Part shown: positions 6,878-14,300 of the stretch, in pieces
Layout of the letters: every line of letters starts with the position of its first letter
How positions within the stretch are numbered: position 1 is the stretch's first letter
Source: Comamonadaceae bacterium
GTDB taxonomy: Bacteria; Pseudomonadota; Gammaproteobacteria; Burkholderiales; Burkholderiaceae
Length of the DNA stretch: 17,191 nt
Direction of reading: 5' to 3'
Assembly (NCBI GenBank): GCA_947374535.1
Contig: CANCCJ010000050.1
Coordinates: forward strand, 1-17,191
Position numbers and translations under genes: made by a program
Notes under the pieces: generated by a model
Seen by the model: the letters and a program-made list of their open reading frames with translations, nothing else
Databases searched by the model: none
What the model was told of the DNA's origin: nothing

Positions 6878-8422
6878 TTAAGCCTTGGGTGGCAAAGCGT
6901 CGATGAACTCGTCCAACACTTCTTCCAAGTTGGTGATGCTGCCGCTCAGCTGGTTGACAGCGGTGGCCAAGTGTTGGTCCATCTTGGTGTGCAGGTCGGA
7001 AATTTGAGTGCTGTAGCCCGACACGCCTTTGGTCAGGGCATCCACCGTGCCGGTGAGGGCTTTTTGTGCGTCTTGCAGATGCGAGCGCACATGGCCCAGC
7101 GCTTCTTCGGCTGACACCGCGCTTTGTTTGAGCGTGTCCACGGTTTGGCCGAGGGCTTGGTTCATCGGAATCAAGGCTTCTTTAAAGTCGCTGGCCGCTG
7201 AACGCTGCAAGCCCACCGCGCCTTCGATGGCGTTGGCGCTGTCTTTGAACTTCTCAGCCGTTTGGTCAATGCGCTCGACCGTGCCTTGCCAGCCTGACAT
7301 CGCGCCTTGCACCGTTTGCACGGTTTGGCTCAAGTTACCCAACAGGCTTTCGAGTTGTTGCGTGCCTTGCTGACCCATGGCGCTAGCGCGACCCAGTGAC
7401 ACATCGAGTTCGGTGATGGTGGCGCGGGTGTTTTGAATGGTTTGCGCCAACGTGCCCACCGCATCGCCAAATGAGGCAAGGCCGTTTGAGATGCCTTGGG
7501 TCAAGGTCTCGCCCGCTTTGCTCAGCTCCACCGCCGCTTGGCTGCCGGCGTTACCAAAGCTTTGACTAGAGGTTTGAATGCTGTCGGCCAGTTGGGCGAG
7601 CTTGTCAAAAGCGGGTTGCATATTGCGCGACAGGGCATCGCCAATCGCGTTGGCAAAGTCGCCCTCGAAGCGGCGCAGTTGGTTCACCTGTGAACGGTTC
7701 TCGTCCAAGATGTCTTGGAACAAAGCCAGTTGCATGCGCACGCTGGCTTCAGCCGCGTTGTCTGGCACTTTGGCACGCAGCGTGTGGCAGAGCGTGTCGA
7801 TGCTCGACTGCAAGTTTTCCAGCGCCACTTTGGCGCGCCAGTTCCACACCAGCGAACACAACAAGCCCGCGATGGAGGTGATGAACTTGCCACCTGCGGT
7901 GGCAATGAGCGACTGCAAAGCTTGGTCTTGCTGACGTGCCGACACATCCAGCGCATTGAGCGCCAAGCCTGCTTGCTGCAAAGCTACCGCCAAGAAGATG
8001 AAGGTGCACATCAATCCAAAACCAATCAGCAAATTGGGCATGGTCTCAAACAAAGCCAAGTTCATGCGGCCACCCAACACGCTGCGCACCGTCCAGGTGT
8101 CGGCGTGGCTGCGAAAGCTGTAGCTACTGCGTGAGCCTTCGCTCACACCATGTTGCGTGGGCAGGTCAATCAGGCCAGCCTCTGTTTCGCGCAGCAAAAA
8201 CTTCAGCTCCTCGTCGGTGGTTTTGACTTCGGCCAAGGTCAGCGCTTCGCGGCTACTGCTCTTGCTCGCACCCAGCCGGGCATCCAGCCCCACCACTTCG
8301 GCACGCACTTGGCGGATGCGCGAAGCCCAAACGCCGAAGCTGATGAGTGAGAACACAAAAATTACGGCCGCGATGGCCAGTGGCACAGCCAACTGTTCGA
8401 GTTGGGCGAGGTATTGATTCAT
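6878..8422 (-). CDS. zorA: ZorA-like MotA/TolQ/ExbB proton channel with long helical tail
   Basis: Pentamer-forming stator subunit of Zorya-type defence motors; its cytoplasmic tail is thought to pass the signal from the envelope to effectors. The 514 residues contain three predicted membrane helices: about 13-32 (VPLAIAAVIFVFSLISFGVW), 129-150 (PNLLIGFGLMCTFIFLAVAL) and 172-194 (IATAGGKFITSIAGLLCSLV). The ExbB/MotA core is followed by about 310 residues of Ala/Gln/Ser/Leu-rich, glycine-poor helix to the C-terminus, the hallmark that separates ZorA from ExbB/TolQ. The tail is shorter than in E. coli ZorA (about 729 residues in all, from memory). Two nearby ATGs exist at 8428 and 8422; AGAGG lies seven bases before the second but only one before the first, so 8422 is chosen. 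It starts 64 bases after recD with no terminator between. Confidence 0.9.
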   Translation of the reverse strand: MNQYLAQLEQLAVPLAIAAVIFVFSLISFGVWASRIRQVRAEVVGLDARLGASKSSSREALTLAEVKTTDEELKFLLRETEAGLIDLPTQHGVSEGSRSSYSFRSHADTWTVRSVLGGRMNLALFETMPNLLIGFGLMCTFIFLAVALQQAGLALNALDVSARQQDQALQSLIATAGGKFITSIAGLLCSLVWNWRAKVALENLQSSIDTLCHTLRAKVPDNAAEASVRMQLALFQDILDENRSQVNQLRRFEGDFANAIGDALSRNMQPAFDKLAQLADSIQTSSQSFGNAGSQAAVELSKAGETLTQGISNGLASFGDAVGTLAQTIQNTRATITELDVSLGRASAMGQQGTQQLESLLGNLSQTVQTVQGAMSGWQGTVERIDQTAEKFKDSANAIEGAVGLQRSAASDFKEALIPMNQALGQTVDTLKQSAVSAEEALGHVRSHLQDAQKALTGTVDALTKGVSGYSTQISDLHTKMDQHLATAVNQLSGSITNLEEVLDEFIDALPPKA

Positions 8423-8429
8423 AGGCATG

Positions 8430-8434
8430 CCTCT
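8430..8434 (-). promoter_or_regulatory. Ribosome binding site deciding the zorA start
   Basis: AGAGG on the minus strand; seven bases to the ATG at 8422 but one base to the ATG at 8428. Most well-supported starts in this window (acsA, recB, exbB) also show seven-base spacing. The surrounding gap 8423-8486 contains no convincing promoter or terminator. Confidence 0.65.
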
Positions 8435-8486
8435 ATTGTGAACAACTCTGGCGAGCTCCTAGGCAAGTGTCATGGAAGCCGTTTTG

Positions 8487-10304
8487 TTAGTCGCCCAAAC
8501 CACCACTGCGCAACACACGGCGTGCGCAGCCGTTTAACAGCACACCCAGCTGCGGCGCCCACAGCGTGAGGCGCTTCTTGGCCCGCGTGAGGCCGGTGTA
8601 CACCAGCTCGCGGGTGAGCACGGGCGACTCAAGTGCTGGAATCACCAACAACACATGCGCAAACTCCGAGCCCTGAGATTTGTGCACCGTCATGGCAAAC
8701 ACAGTCTCCACACTGTCAAGGCGCGAGGGCATGACCCAACGCACGCCGCCCTCCACCGATGGGAAGGCCACGCGCAACACACCATCGGCCCCGGGCAAGC
8801 ACAGGCCAATGTCGCCATTCATCAGCTCTAGCGCGTAGTCGTTGCGCGTCACCATCACGGGGCGGCCAGCGTACCAAGCGTTTTGACCCAAGCCCAGCGC
8901 TTGCTCCACCTGAGTGTTGAGCTGCGTCACACCCAGCGGGCCTTCGCGTACCGCGCACAACACACAAAACTCGGTGAAGGCGTTGAGCAGCGCGATAGCC
9001 TGTGCATCGCTGCAAGCTGCGGCGGGCGTTGTTTTGCTAGCGCGGTGTACGTCAAGCAGGGCTAACCAATTGCGCCATCCGTAGCGCAAACCCACGGCCA
9101 GCTTGGCGTCGCTGGCGCTGCTCAGTTGCAGGCGGGTCACATCGGGTTCGGGCGTATCTCCCTCAATGCTTTGTTGCAAGGGCAGGGTGGCCAGCCAATC
9201 GGGTGCGTCTTTCCATAGCGCTTTGAGGGCGGGTGTGTTGTCGGCCACGTCCGCATTCACCGCGCGTGCCCATCGGCCAATGCCGCTCTTGGCATCGAAG
9301 CGGTGGCTGTGAATGAGCGTGACGGTTTGAGTTTTGAGCAAACTGCCCGTGCACAGCTGCGACATCACCGCACCCGCTTCTACCGAAGCCAGTTGGTCTT
9401 TGTCACCCAACAAAATCAAACGCGCAGTCGGTGGCACGGCTTGCAGCAAGCGGGCCATCATCTCTAGGTCAATCATCGACGCTTCGTCGACCACCACCAC
9501 ATCGGTGGCGAGCTGGTGCACTTGCGATGTCTTGCTATTGGTTTGCAACAAGCGGTGCAGCGTTTGCGCTTGGCTGGGCATGTGCGGGCGCTTATCGGCT
9601 GGCATCTTGGTCAGCGCGTTGCTGATGGATTCGGTCAAACGCGCCGCTGCTTTGCCCGTGGGTGCGGCCAAGTGAATTTGCAGCTCGCGTGGTGACGTGC
9701 GTACCAAGAGCGACAGCAGCTTCACCACCGTGGTGGTCTTGCCCGTGCCGGGCCCGCCGGTGATGAGGGTGATTCGATTTTGTGCGGCCACCTCGCAGGC
9801 GAGGCGTTGCATGTCTGGCGCACCATCGCGCGTGGGTGTGAACAACTCGTCTAAGCGTTGCTGCAAATCAGCAGGTACTTCGCAGGGCAGCGCCAAACGC
9901 TGCACGATGTTGTGACGGATGTTTTGCTCGGCCGTCCAAGCGCGGCGCAAATACAAACGTGCGCCTTGGGTGTCTTCGGCTAGCACCAAGGGGCTGGACT
10001 CGCCTTGCGTCCACGGCAGGGTGACGGCGGCCTCATGCAGCTGGCTTGGCAGTGCGGCGGTTTGCTCGTCGGTCCAACCCAGTAATTCAGCAGCTTGCTT
10101 TTCCAACGTGCCAAGGTCTAGGCAAGCATGGCCGCGTCCCCACTGGTGGCTGGTGAGGGCTGCTAGCCACAGGTGGCGTGGGTCGTCGCTGGGTTGCTTG
10201 CTGTGCAGCAAGTTGGCCAGTGATTTGTCCAAGCCCGTCAGGGGCGTGGATTGGGCCCAAGCGGCTTGGAGGATGGAAGATAAAGCCTGCACGCTGTCTG
10301 ACAT
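8487..10304 (-). CDS. recD: Exodeoxyribonuclease V alpha subunit (RecD helicase)
   Basis: 5'-to-3' SF1 helicase subunit of RecBCD, which unwinds and degrades linear double-stranded DNA and prepares ends for RecA. The protein is 605 residues (E. coli RecD about 608). After an N-terminal RecB-contacting region come the Walker A box GGPGTGKTT (183-191), Walker B VVVVDEASMIDLEM, motif III LLGDKDQLASVEAGAV, and near the C-terminus the UvrD-type motifs FAMTVHKSQGSEFAHV and LVYTGLTRAKKRLTLW. The ATG at 10304, four bases after the VOC gene stop, is preferred to an upstream TTG at 10331 that would overlap that gene. No strong Shine-Dalgarno is seen, suggesting translational coupling. It is separated from recB only by the VOC gene and followed in the same direction by zorA. 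Confidence 0.96.
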   Translation of the reverse strand: MSDSVQALSSILQAAWAQSTPLTGLDKSLANLLHSKQPSDDPRHLWLAALTSHQWGRGHACLDLGTLEKQAAELLGWTDEQTAALPSQLHEAAVTLPWTQGESSPLVLAEDTQGARLYLRRAWTAEQNIRHNIVQRLALPCEVPADLQQRLDELFTPTRDGAPDMQRLACEVAAQNRITLITGGPGTGKTTTVVKLLSLLVRTSPRELQIHLAAPTGKAAARLTESISNALTKMPADKRPHMPSQAQTLHRLLQTNSKTSQVHQLATDVVVVDEASMIDLEMMARLLQAVPPTARLILLGDKDQLASVEAGAVMSQLCTGSLLKTQTVTLIHSHRFDAKSGIGRWARAVNADVADNTPALKALWKDAPDWLATLPLQQSIEGDTPEPDVTRLQLSSASDAKLAVGLRYGWRNWLALLDVHRASKTTPAAACSDAQAIALLNAFTEFCVLCAVREGPLGVTQLNTQVEQALGLGQNAWYAGRPVMVTRNDYALELMNGDIGLCLPGADGVLRVAFPSVEGGVRWVMPSRLDSVETVFAMTVHKSQGSEFAHVLLVIPALESPVLTRELVYTGLTRAKKRLTLWAPQLGVLLNGCARRVLRSGGLGD

Positions 10305-10308
10305 CTGC

Positions 10309-10677
10309 TTAGTGCATCGAGTGCAACCCAATCATGTTGCCCTCGGTGTCAATGATCAGCGCAATGTGGCCATTGGGGCCAATGGATGTTTTGGGCTTTT
10401 GCACATGGCCGCCAGCAGCGATGGCTTTTTGAATTTCGATATTGCAATCTTCGCTGCGAAAGTACACCAACACGCTGTTGCCGCTGGCATCAAACCCTGG
10501 CATGTGCACCAACGCACCTGATGCGCCATAGCTGGCAGCGTCCATGCCAAACGCAAACAGTTCTATGGCAGGTGACGCAATGTGAGTAAACGTTGCGCCG
10601 AACACAGCCGCGTAAAAGGCTTTGGCGCGTGTCATGTCTTGTACGTAAATTTCAAACCAGCCGACGGGATTGTTCAT
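10309..10677 (-). CDS. VOC (glyoxalase/bleomycin-resistance fold) family protein
   Basis: Single-module VOC protein of 122 residues built from two beta-alpha-beta-beta-beta repeats: PVGWFEIYVQDMTRAKAFY in the first and NSVLVYFRSEDCNIEIQKAI in the second, ending with NGHIALIIDTEGNMIGLHS. Such proteins bind a divalent metal and small substrates, but the substrate cannot be read from sequence; the E/H/D ligand pattern looks incomplete, and it may be a non-glyoxalase member. The ATG at 10677 has an AGGA core six bases upstream that overlaps the recB stop region. It sits 11 bases after recB and 4 before recD, so it is embedded in the recombination operon, which is odd because nothing links it to DNA repair by family. 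Confidence 0.88.
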   Translation of the reverse strand: MNNPVGWFEIYVQDMTRAKAFYAAVFGATFTHIASPAIELFAFGMDAASYGASGALVHMPGFDASGNSVLVYFRSEDCNIEIQKAIAAGGHVQKPKTSIGPNGHIALIIDTEGNMIGLHSMH

Positions 10678-10688
10678 CTGTGTTCCTT

Positions 10689-13600
10689 TTAAAGGTTTGG
10701 GTTGCCAGAAAATAAATCATCCAACGTCTCAATCAGCGCCTGCGGCGGTCTGCACATGTGCACACCCGCACCCTCCGCATGAATGCCACGCAAGAACATG
10801 TACACCGCGCCGCCCATGTGCTGCGCGTAGTCGTAGCCGGGCAGGCGCACTTTCAGCAGGCGGTGCAGCGCTAAGGTGTACAGCACGTATTGCACCTCGT
10901 AGCGTTTGTGCAGCACCGCGTCTTGCAGGGTGTTGGGGTCGTAGCTGGGCAGCTTGTTCGACTTGTAGTCCACCACCCAATAGCGGTCATCGTGTTGCAA
11001 CACCAAGTCCATCGAGCCGGTGAGCATGCCTTGCATCACACGCGCTTGCAGTGAAGGGCGTGGCGTGCCTTCAAACACATGGCTTTGAATGAGTTGGTCC
11101 AAGGTGGTGGCGCTGACGTGTGCCACCTCTAGGTTGAACTCCATCTCGGGCCACATTTGCTCGGTGCTCAGTTCGCGCAGCGTGAGTGGTGCAGCGTTGA
11201 GCTCGTGCAAAGGCAGCGGTGTTTGCACCACGGCTTGCAGCCAAGGTTCTAGTTGTGCACGCGGTGCATCGTCAAGTTGCAACCAGCTAGCTTTGCGTTC
11301 TAGCAAAAGGCCCCAAGCTTGTTTGGCCCAAGCTGGCGCGTTGTCATTTGCCACCGGCCAATTGTTTTGCGACAGCCATTCCAGTAGGTCATGCAGCAGC
11401 GTGCCGTAGCGCGCACCGGCGGGGAAGGTTTGCCATGCACTGATGCTCTCGGGCTCTGGCGCTGGGACGGCTGCAGCCACTGCATAGGGCTGAGCATCCG
11501 AGCTTGCGTCTGTGATGGCATCGGCCACCGCTTCGTCGCGTTTCGATTCCGACACCAGCCCGCGCGTGATGGCACTAAAGCTCGCCGTCCACCACAAGCT
11601 GTGGTGGGTGCGTGTGGGGGTCAGGGCATCTTTGGGCGCGCTGATGGCTGCGGGTGCTTGGTAGCGAATGCCTTGTAACTCTGGCAAGTCGGCCACTTGG
11701 ATGTGGTCACACTTGCCCCACAAGGCGTGCAGCTGATTGGCTAAATCACCGCGCTCTTTGCGCATCAGCAATTGCGACAACGCACTCAGTTTTAAATCGC
11801 TCTTGGTGGTGGCCTTGCTCAAATCATTTTTGGTTTCAGCCACGCCCATCCATAAGCCACGTTGCGCACGGGTGAGGGCCACGTACAGCAGGCGCATGTC
11901 TTCTTCCACCGAGGTGGCGGTTGGGTCGCTGTCGTCATCCGCTTCGTCGTCTTGTGCGAAGTTGGTTTTGGCTTTTTTCTCCACCGCAAACGCGCCTGCA
12001 AACGGCACAAACACCAGCGGGTATTGCAAGCCCTTGCTCTTGTGATACGTGATGACTTTCACGCACAAGGCATCGGTTTCTAGACGGGCTTGTTGTGCAT
12101 CGCTGTCGTGGTGTTGGCTTTGAATTTGTTCGCCTAGGTGGCGCACCAGCGCGTGCTCGCCTTGCAGGCTTTGCTCGGCGTGTTGCAGCAGTTCACCCAA
12201 GTGCAGCAGGTTACTCAGGCGGCGCTCACCATCTGGCTGGGCCAACATGCGCTGCGCCACGTGCTGGCTGTGCAGCCACTGGTGCAGCATGGGCAGCACG
12301 CCGTGTTGTTGCCACAGGTCGTGCCATTGGTGGAACTGTTCTAGCAGTTGCTCCCACTGGGCTTCGTATTGGGTCGTGGCTAGCACCTCGTGCAAGTCCA
12401 GCGCCCACAAGCGGCTGCCCACTGCGGCACGCACCCAGCCTGTTTGGCGGGGCGATGCCACTGCACGCAACAAGCGCCACAAGTCGGTAGCCTCGGTCGA
12501 TTGGTACACGCTGGTGTGGTCCGACAAATACACACTTGGAATGAGTCGCGCACGCAAAGCGTGACGCACCGCATCGGCTTGCTTTTGGCTGCGCACCAGC
12601 ACGGCCATGTCGCCGGGGGTAGCTGCACCTTTGTTCAGCAGGTCTGCCATTTGGTCGGCAAACACTTGTGCGGTGTGGTGCAAGTAGCTGGTGCTGCTCA
12701 CTACTTCGGCGTCCCCTTGCGGGTGCATTTGCCAAACGGTGAAGGGTGGGCATTCTTCGCCGCTCACCACCAGCGCAGGCTCTTTGCCTTGGGCCGACAC
12801 TTCCACAAACTCAATCTTGCCTTGTGTCGATGCAAACGGTTGCTCGGTTTGCATGAACACATGGTTCACCGCTTGCACCAAGCCCACGCTTGAGCGGTGG
12901 TTGCCGGTGAGGGTGTGCAATGCGTCAGTGTTCGTCGCTTGCGCATCGTTGCGCGCTTGCAAGTACGTGCCCAAGTCTGCGCCACGGAAGCTGTAGATGG
13001 CTTGCTTGGGGTCGCCAATCATCACTAAGGCATTGCTTTTGTTGCAGGCGTCTGGCGCATAAATGCGGTTGAGTGTGCCGTACTGCCAAGGGTCTGTGTC
13101 TTGAAACTCGTCCACCAACGCCACGGGGTATTGCTGGCGAATGGCGGTAGCCAATCGGCCATCATCGGCCATCACCGCGTGATGCAGGTTTTGCAACAGG
13201 TCTGAGAAGTCAAACGCGGCGCGTTGTGTTTTGGCGGCTTTGTAGGCTTCGCCCACCGCATACGCGGCGTGCAGGGCAATGTGTTTGTCGGTGCTTGGCT
13301 TGGCGTCAAACAACTCAACATAGGTTTGCATCGCTGCGAAGAAAGCAAAGCCCTCAGCCTCGGCCCAGCCTTTGTCTTTAAGGGTTTTGGTGGTGAAGCG
13401 TTCGAGCACTTTGAATTCTTCTTTGCTGACTTGCGCCTTCGCGCTTTGTGCGGCCCACGCTTGCAGCGCTTTGAGCCAGTTGGCAAAGTAGTCGGCACGC
13501 AAGCCTTTGATCTTTTTCTGAGCACCTGCTTCTTGCAGGGCTTGCAGCGTCGTCTCGCTCCATGTCTCACGCGCAGCTTGTGCTGCAGCTTCTACTTGTG

Positions 13601-14300
13601 CTTGCCACGCCATGTGTGTGTCAATGGCTTGCGTGGGGGTGATGTCGGGTGCAACCACTTCGCGTGGTTTTCGCTCTTGTGCCTTCCACATCTCGCTCAA
13701 GGTTTTCAGCAGCTTGGCTGGGTCTTGGCCGATGAGGGGTGTGATGTGTTGCAGCGTGTCGCCACTCAGTGGGTAAAACCATTCGCGCCAATAGTCTTGC
13801 ACCAGCGTGAGTTTGAGTTGGTCAGCGTTTTCAAGGCGCGTTTGCTCAAACAGGTTGTGGCTCTCCAGTGCGTGCTGCGTGAGCATGCGGCGCGACCAAC
13901 CGTGAATCGTGTAGATGGCCGCATCGTCCATCCACTCGGCCGCGCAGTTGAGCTGCAAGGCACAGCGTGGCCACACCGAGGAGTCAAAGCTGTCGCGCAG
14001 TGTTTCTAAAAACGCATCTACTTTGAATGAGGTGGGGAACTCGCGGCCTTGCGCGCTCAGGTCAAAGAACGTAGCGGCTTGGCTTAGGCGTGTGCGAATG
14101 CGCTCGCGCAGCTCGGCGGTGGCGGCGTCGGTAAACGTCATCACCAAAATTTGCGGCGGCAGTAAAGCCTCGGTGCGTTCGTGGCCCAGCACCAGGCGCA
14201 GGTACAGCGCAGCGAGTGTCCAAGTCTTACCTGTGCCTGCGCTGGCCTCTATGACTTGGCGGCCGTGCAGAGGCAGGGTGTGTGCGTTGAGGGCTTTCAT
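10689..14300 (-). CDS. recB: Exodeoxyribonuclease V beta subunit (RecB helicase-nuclease)
   Basis: 3'-to-5' SF1A helicase plus the only nuclease of RecBCD, acting on double-strand breaks and on unprotected phage DNA. The 1203 residues are slightly longer than E. coli RecB (about 1180). In order: Walker A ASAGTGKT (19-26), motif Ia VMTFTDAATAELRERIR, motif II VALVDEFQDTDPWQY, motif III VMIGDPKQAIYSFRGADL, motif V TYHKSKGLQYPLVFVPF, motif VI LLYVALTRAQRGLWMG, and a C-terminal PD-(D/E)XK nuclease domain. The nuclease site GSMDLVL (D1098) then VVDYKSNKL (D1111, K1113) keeps the 13- and 2-residue spacing of the E. coli D1067/D1080/K1082 triad, so nuclease activity should be intact. The ATG at 14300 overlaps the recC stop (ATGA) and has AGGAGG seven bases upstream. 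Confidence 0.97.
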   Translation of the reverse strand: MKALNAHTLPLHGRQVIEASAGTGKTWTLAALYLRLVLGHERTEALLPPQILVMTFTDAATAELRERIRTRLSQAATFFDLSAQGREFPTSFKVDAFLETLRDSFDSSVWPRCALQLNCAAEWMDDAAIYTIHGWSRRMLTQHALESHNLFEQTRLENADQLKLTLVQDYWREWFYPLSGDTLQHITPLIGQDPAKLLKTLSEMWKAQERKPREVVAPDITPTQAIDTHMAWQAQVEAAAQAARETWSETTLQALQEAGAQKKIKGLRADYFANWLKALQAWAAQSAKAQVSKEEFKVLERFTTKTLKDKGWAEAEGFAFFAAMQTYVELFDAKPSTDKHIALHAAYAVGEAYKAAKTQRAAFDFSDLLQNLHHAVMADDGRLATAIRQQYPVALVDEFQDTDPWQYGTLNRIYAPDACNKSNALVMIGDPKQAIYSFRGADLGTYLQARNDAQATNTDALHTLTGNHRSSVGLVQAVNHVFMQTEQPFASTQGKIEFVEVSAQGKEPALVVSGEECPPFTVWQMHPQGDAEVVSSTSYLHHTAQVFADQMADLLNKGAATPGDMAVLVRSQKQADAVRHALRARLIPSVYLSDHTSVYQSTEATDLWRLLRAVASPRQTGWVRAAVGSRLWALDLHEVLATTQYEAQWEQLLEQFHQWHDLWQQHGVLPMLHQWLHSQHVAQRMLAQPDGERRLSNLLHLGELLQHAEQSLQGEHALVRHLGEQIQSQHHDSDAQQARLETDALCVKVITYHKSKGLQYPLVFVPFAGAFAVEKKAKTNFAQDDEADDDSDPTATSVEEDMRLLYVALTRAQRGLWMGVAETKNDLSKATTKSDLKLSALSQLLMRKERGDLANQLHALWGKCDHIQVADLPELQGIRYQAPAAISAPKDALTPTRTHHSLWWTASFSAITRGLVSESKRDEAVADAITDASSDAQPYAVAAAVPAPEPESISAWQTFPAGARYGTLLHDLLEWLSQNNWPVANDNAPAWAKQAWGLLLERKASWLQLDDAPRAQLEPWLQAVVQTPLPLHELNAAPLTLRELSTEQMWPEMEFNLEVAHVSATTLDQLIQSHVFEGTPRPSLQARVMQGMLTGSMDLVLQHDDRYWVVDYKSNKLPSYDPNTLQDAVLHKRYEVQYVLYTLALHRLLKVRLPGYDYAQHMGGAVYMFLRGIHAEGAGVHMCRPPQALIETLDDLFSGNPNL

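Noticed and set aside
6110..8422. Flagellar MotA/MotB or Tol-Pal system as alternative identity of the zorA/zorB pair
   Set aside because: The long helical tail of the channel protein and the EH-signature gene coupled to the second gene do not fit MotAB or TolQR; no flagellar or tol genes are nearby.
8423..8486. Promoter or terminator between recD and zorA
   Set aside because: No box pair with 16-18 base spacing and no GC stem followed by T-tract was found; absence by eye does not exclude an atypical promoter.
13224..14009. Plus-strand open frame of 261 codons opposite recB
   Set aside because: Lies antisense to conserved helicase motifs of RecB; no domain and no start signals.
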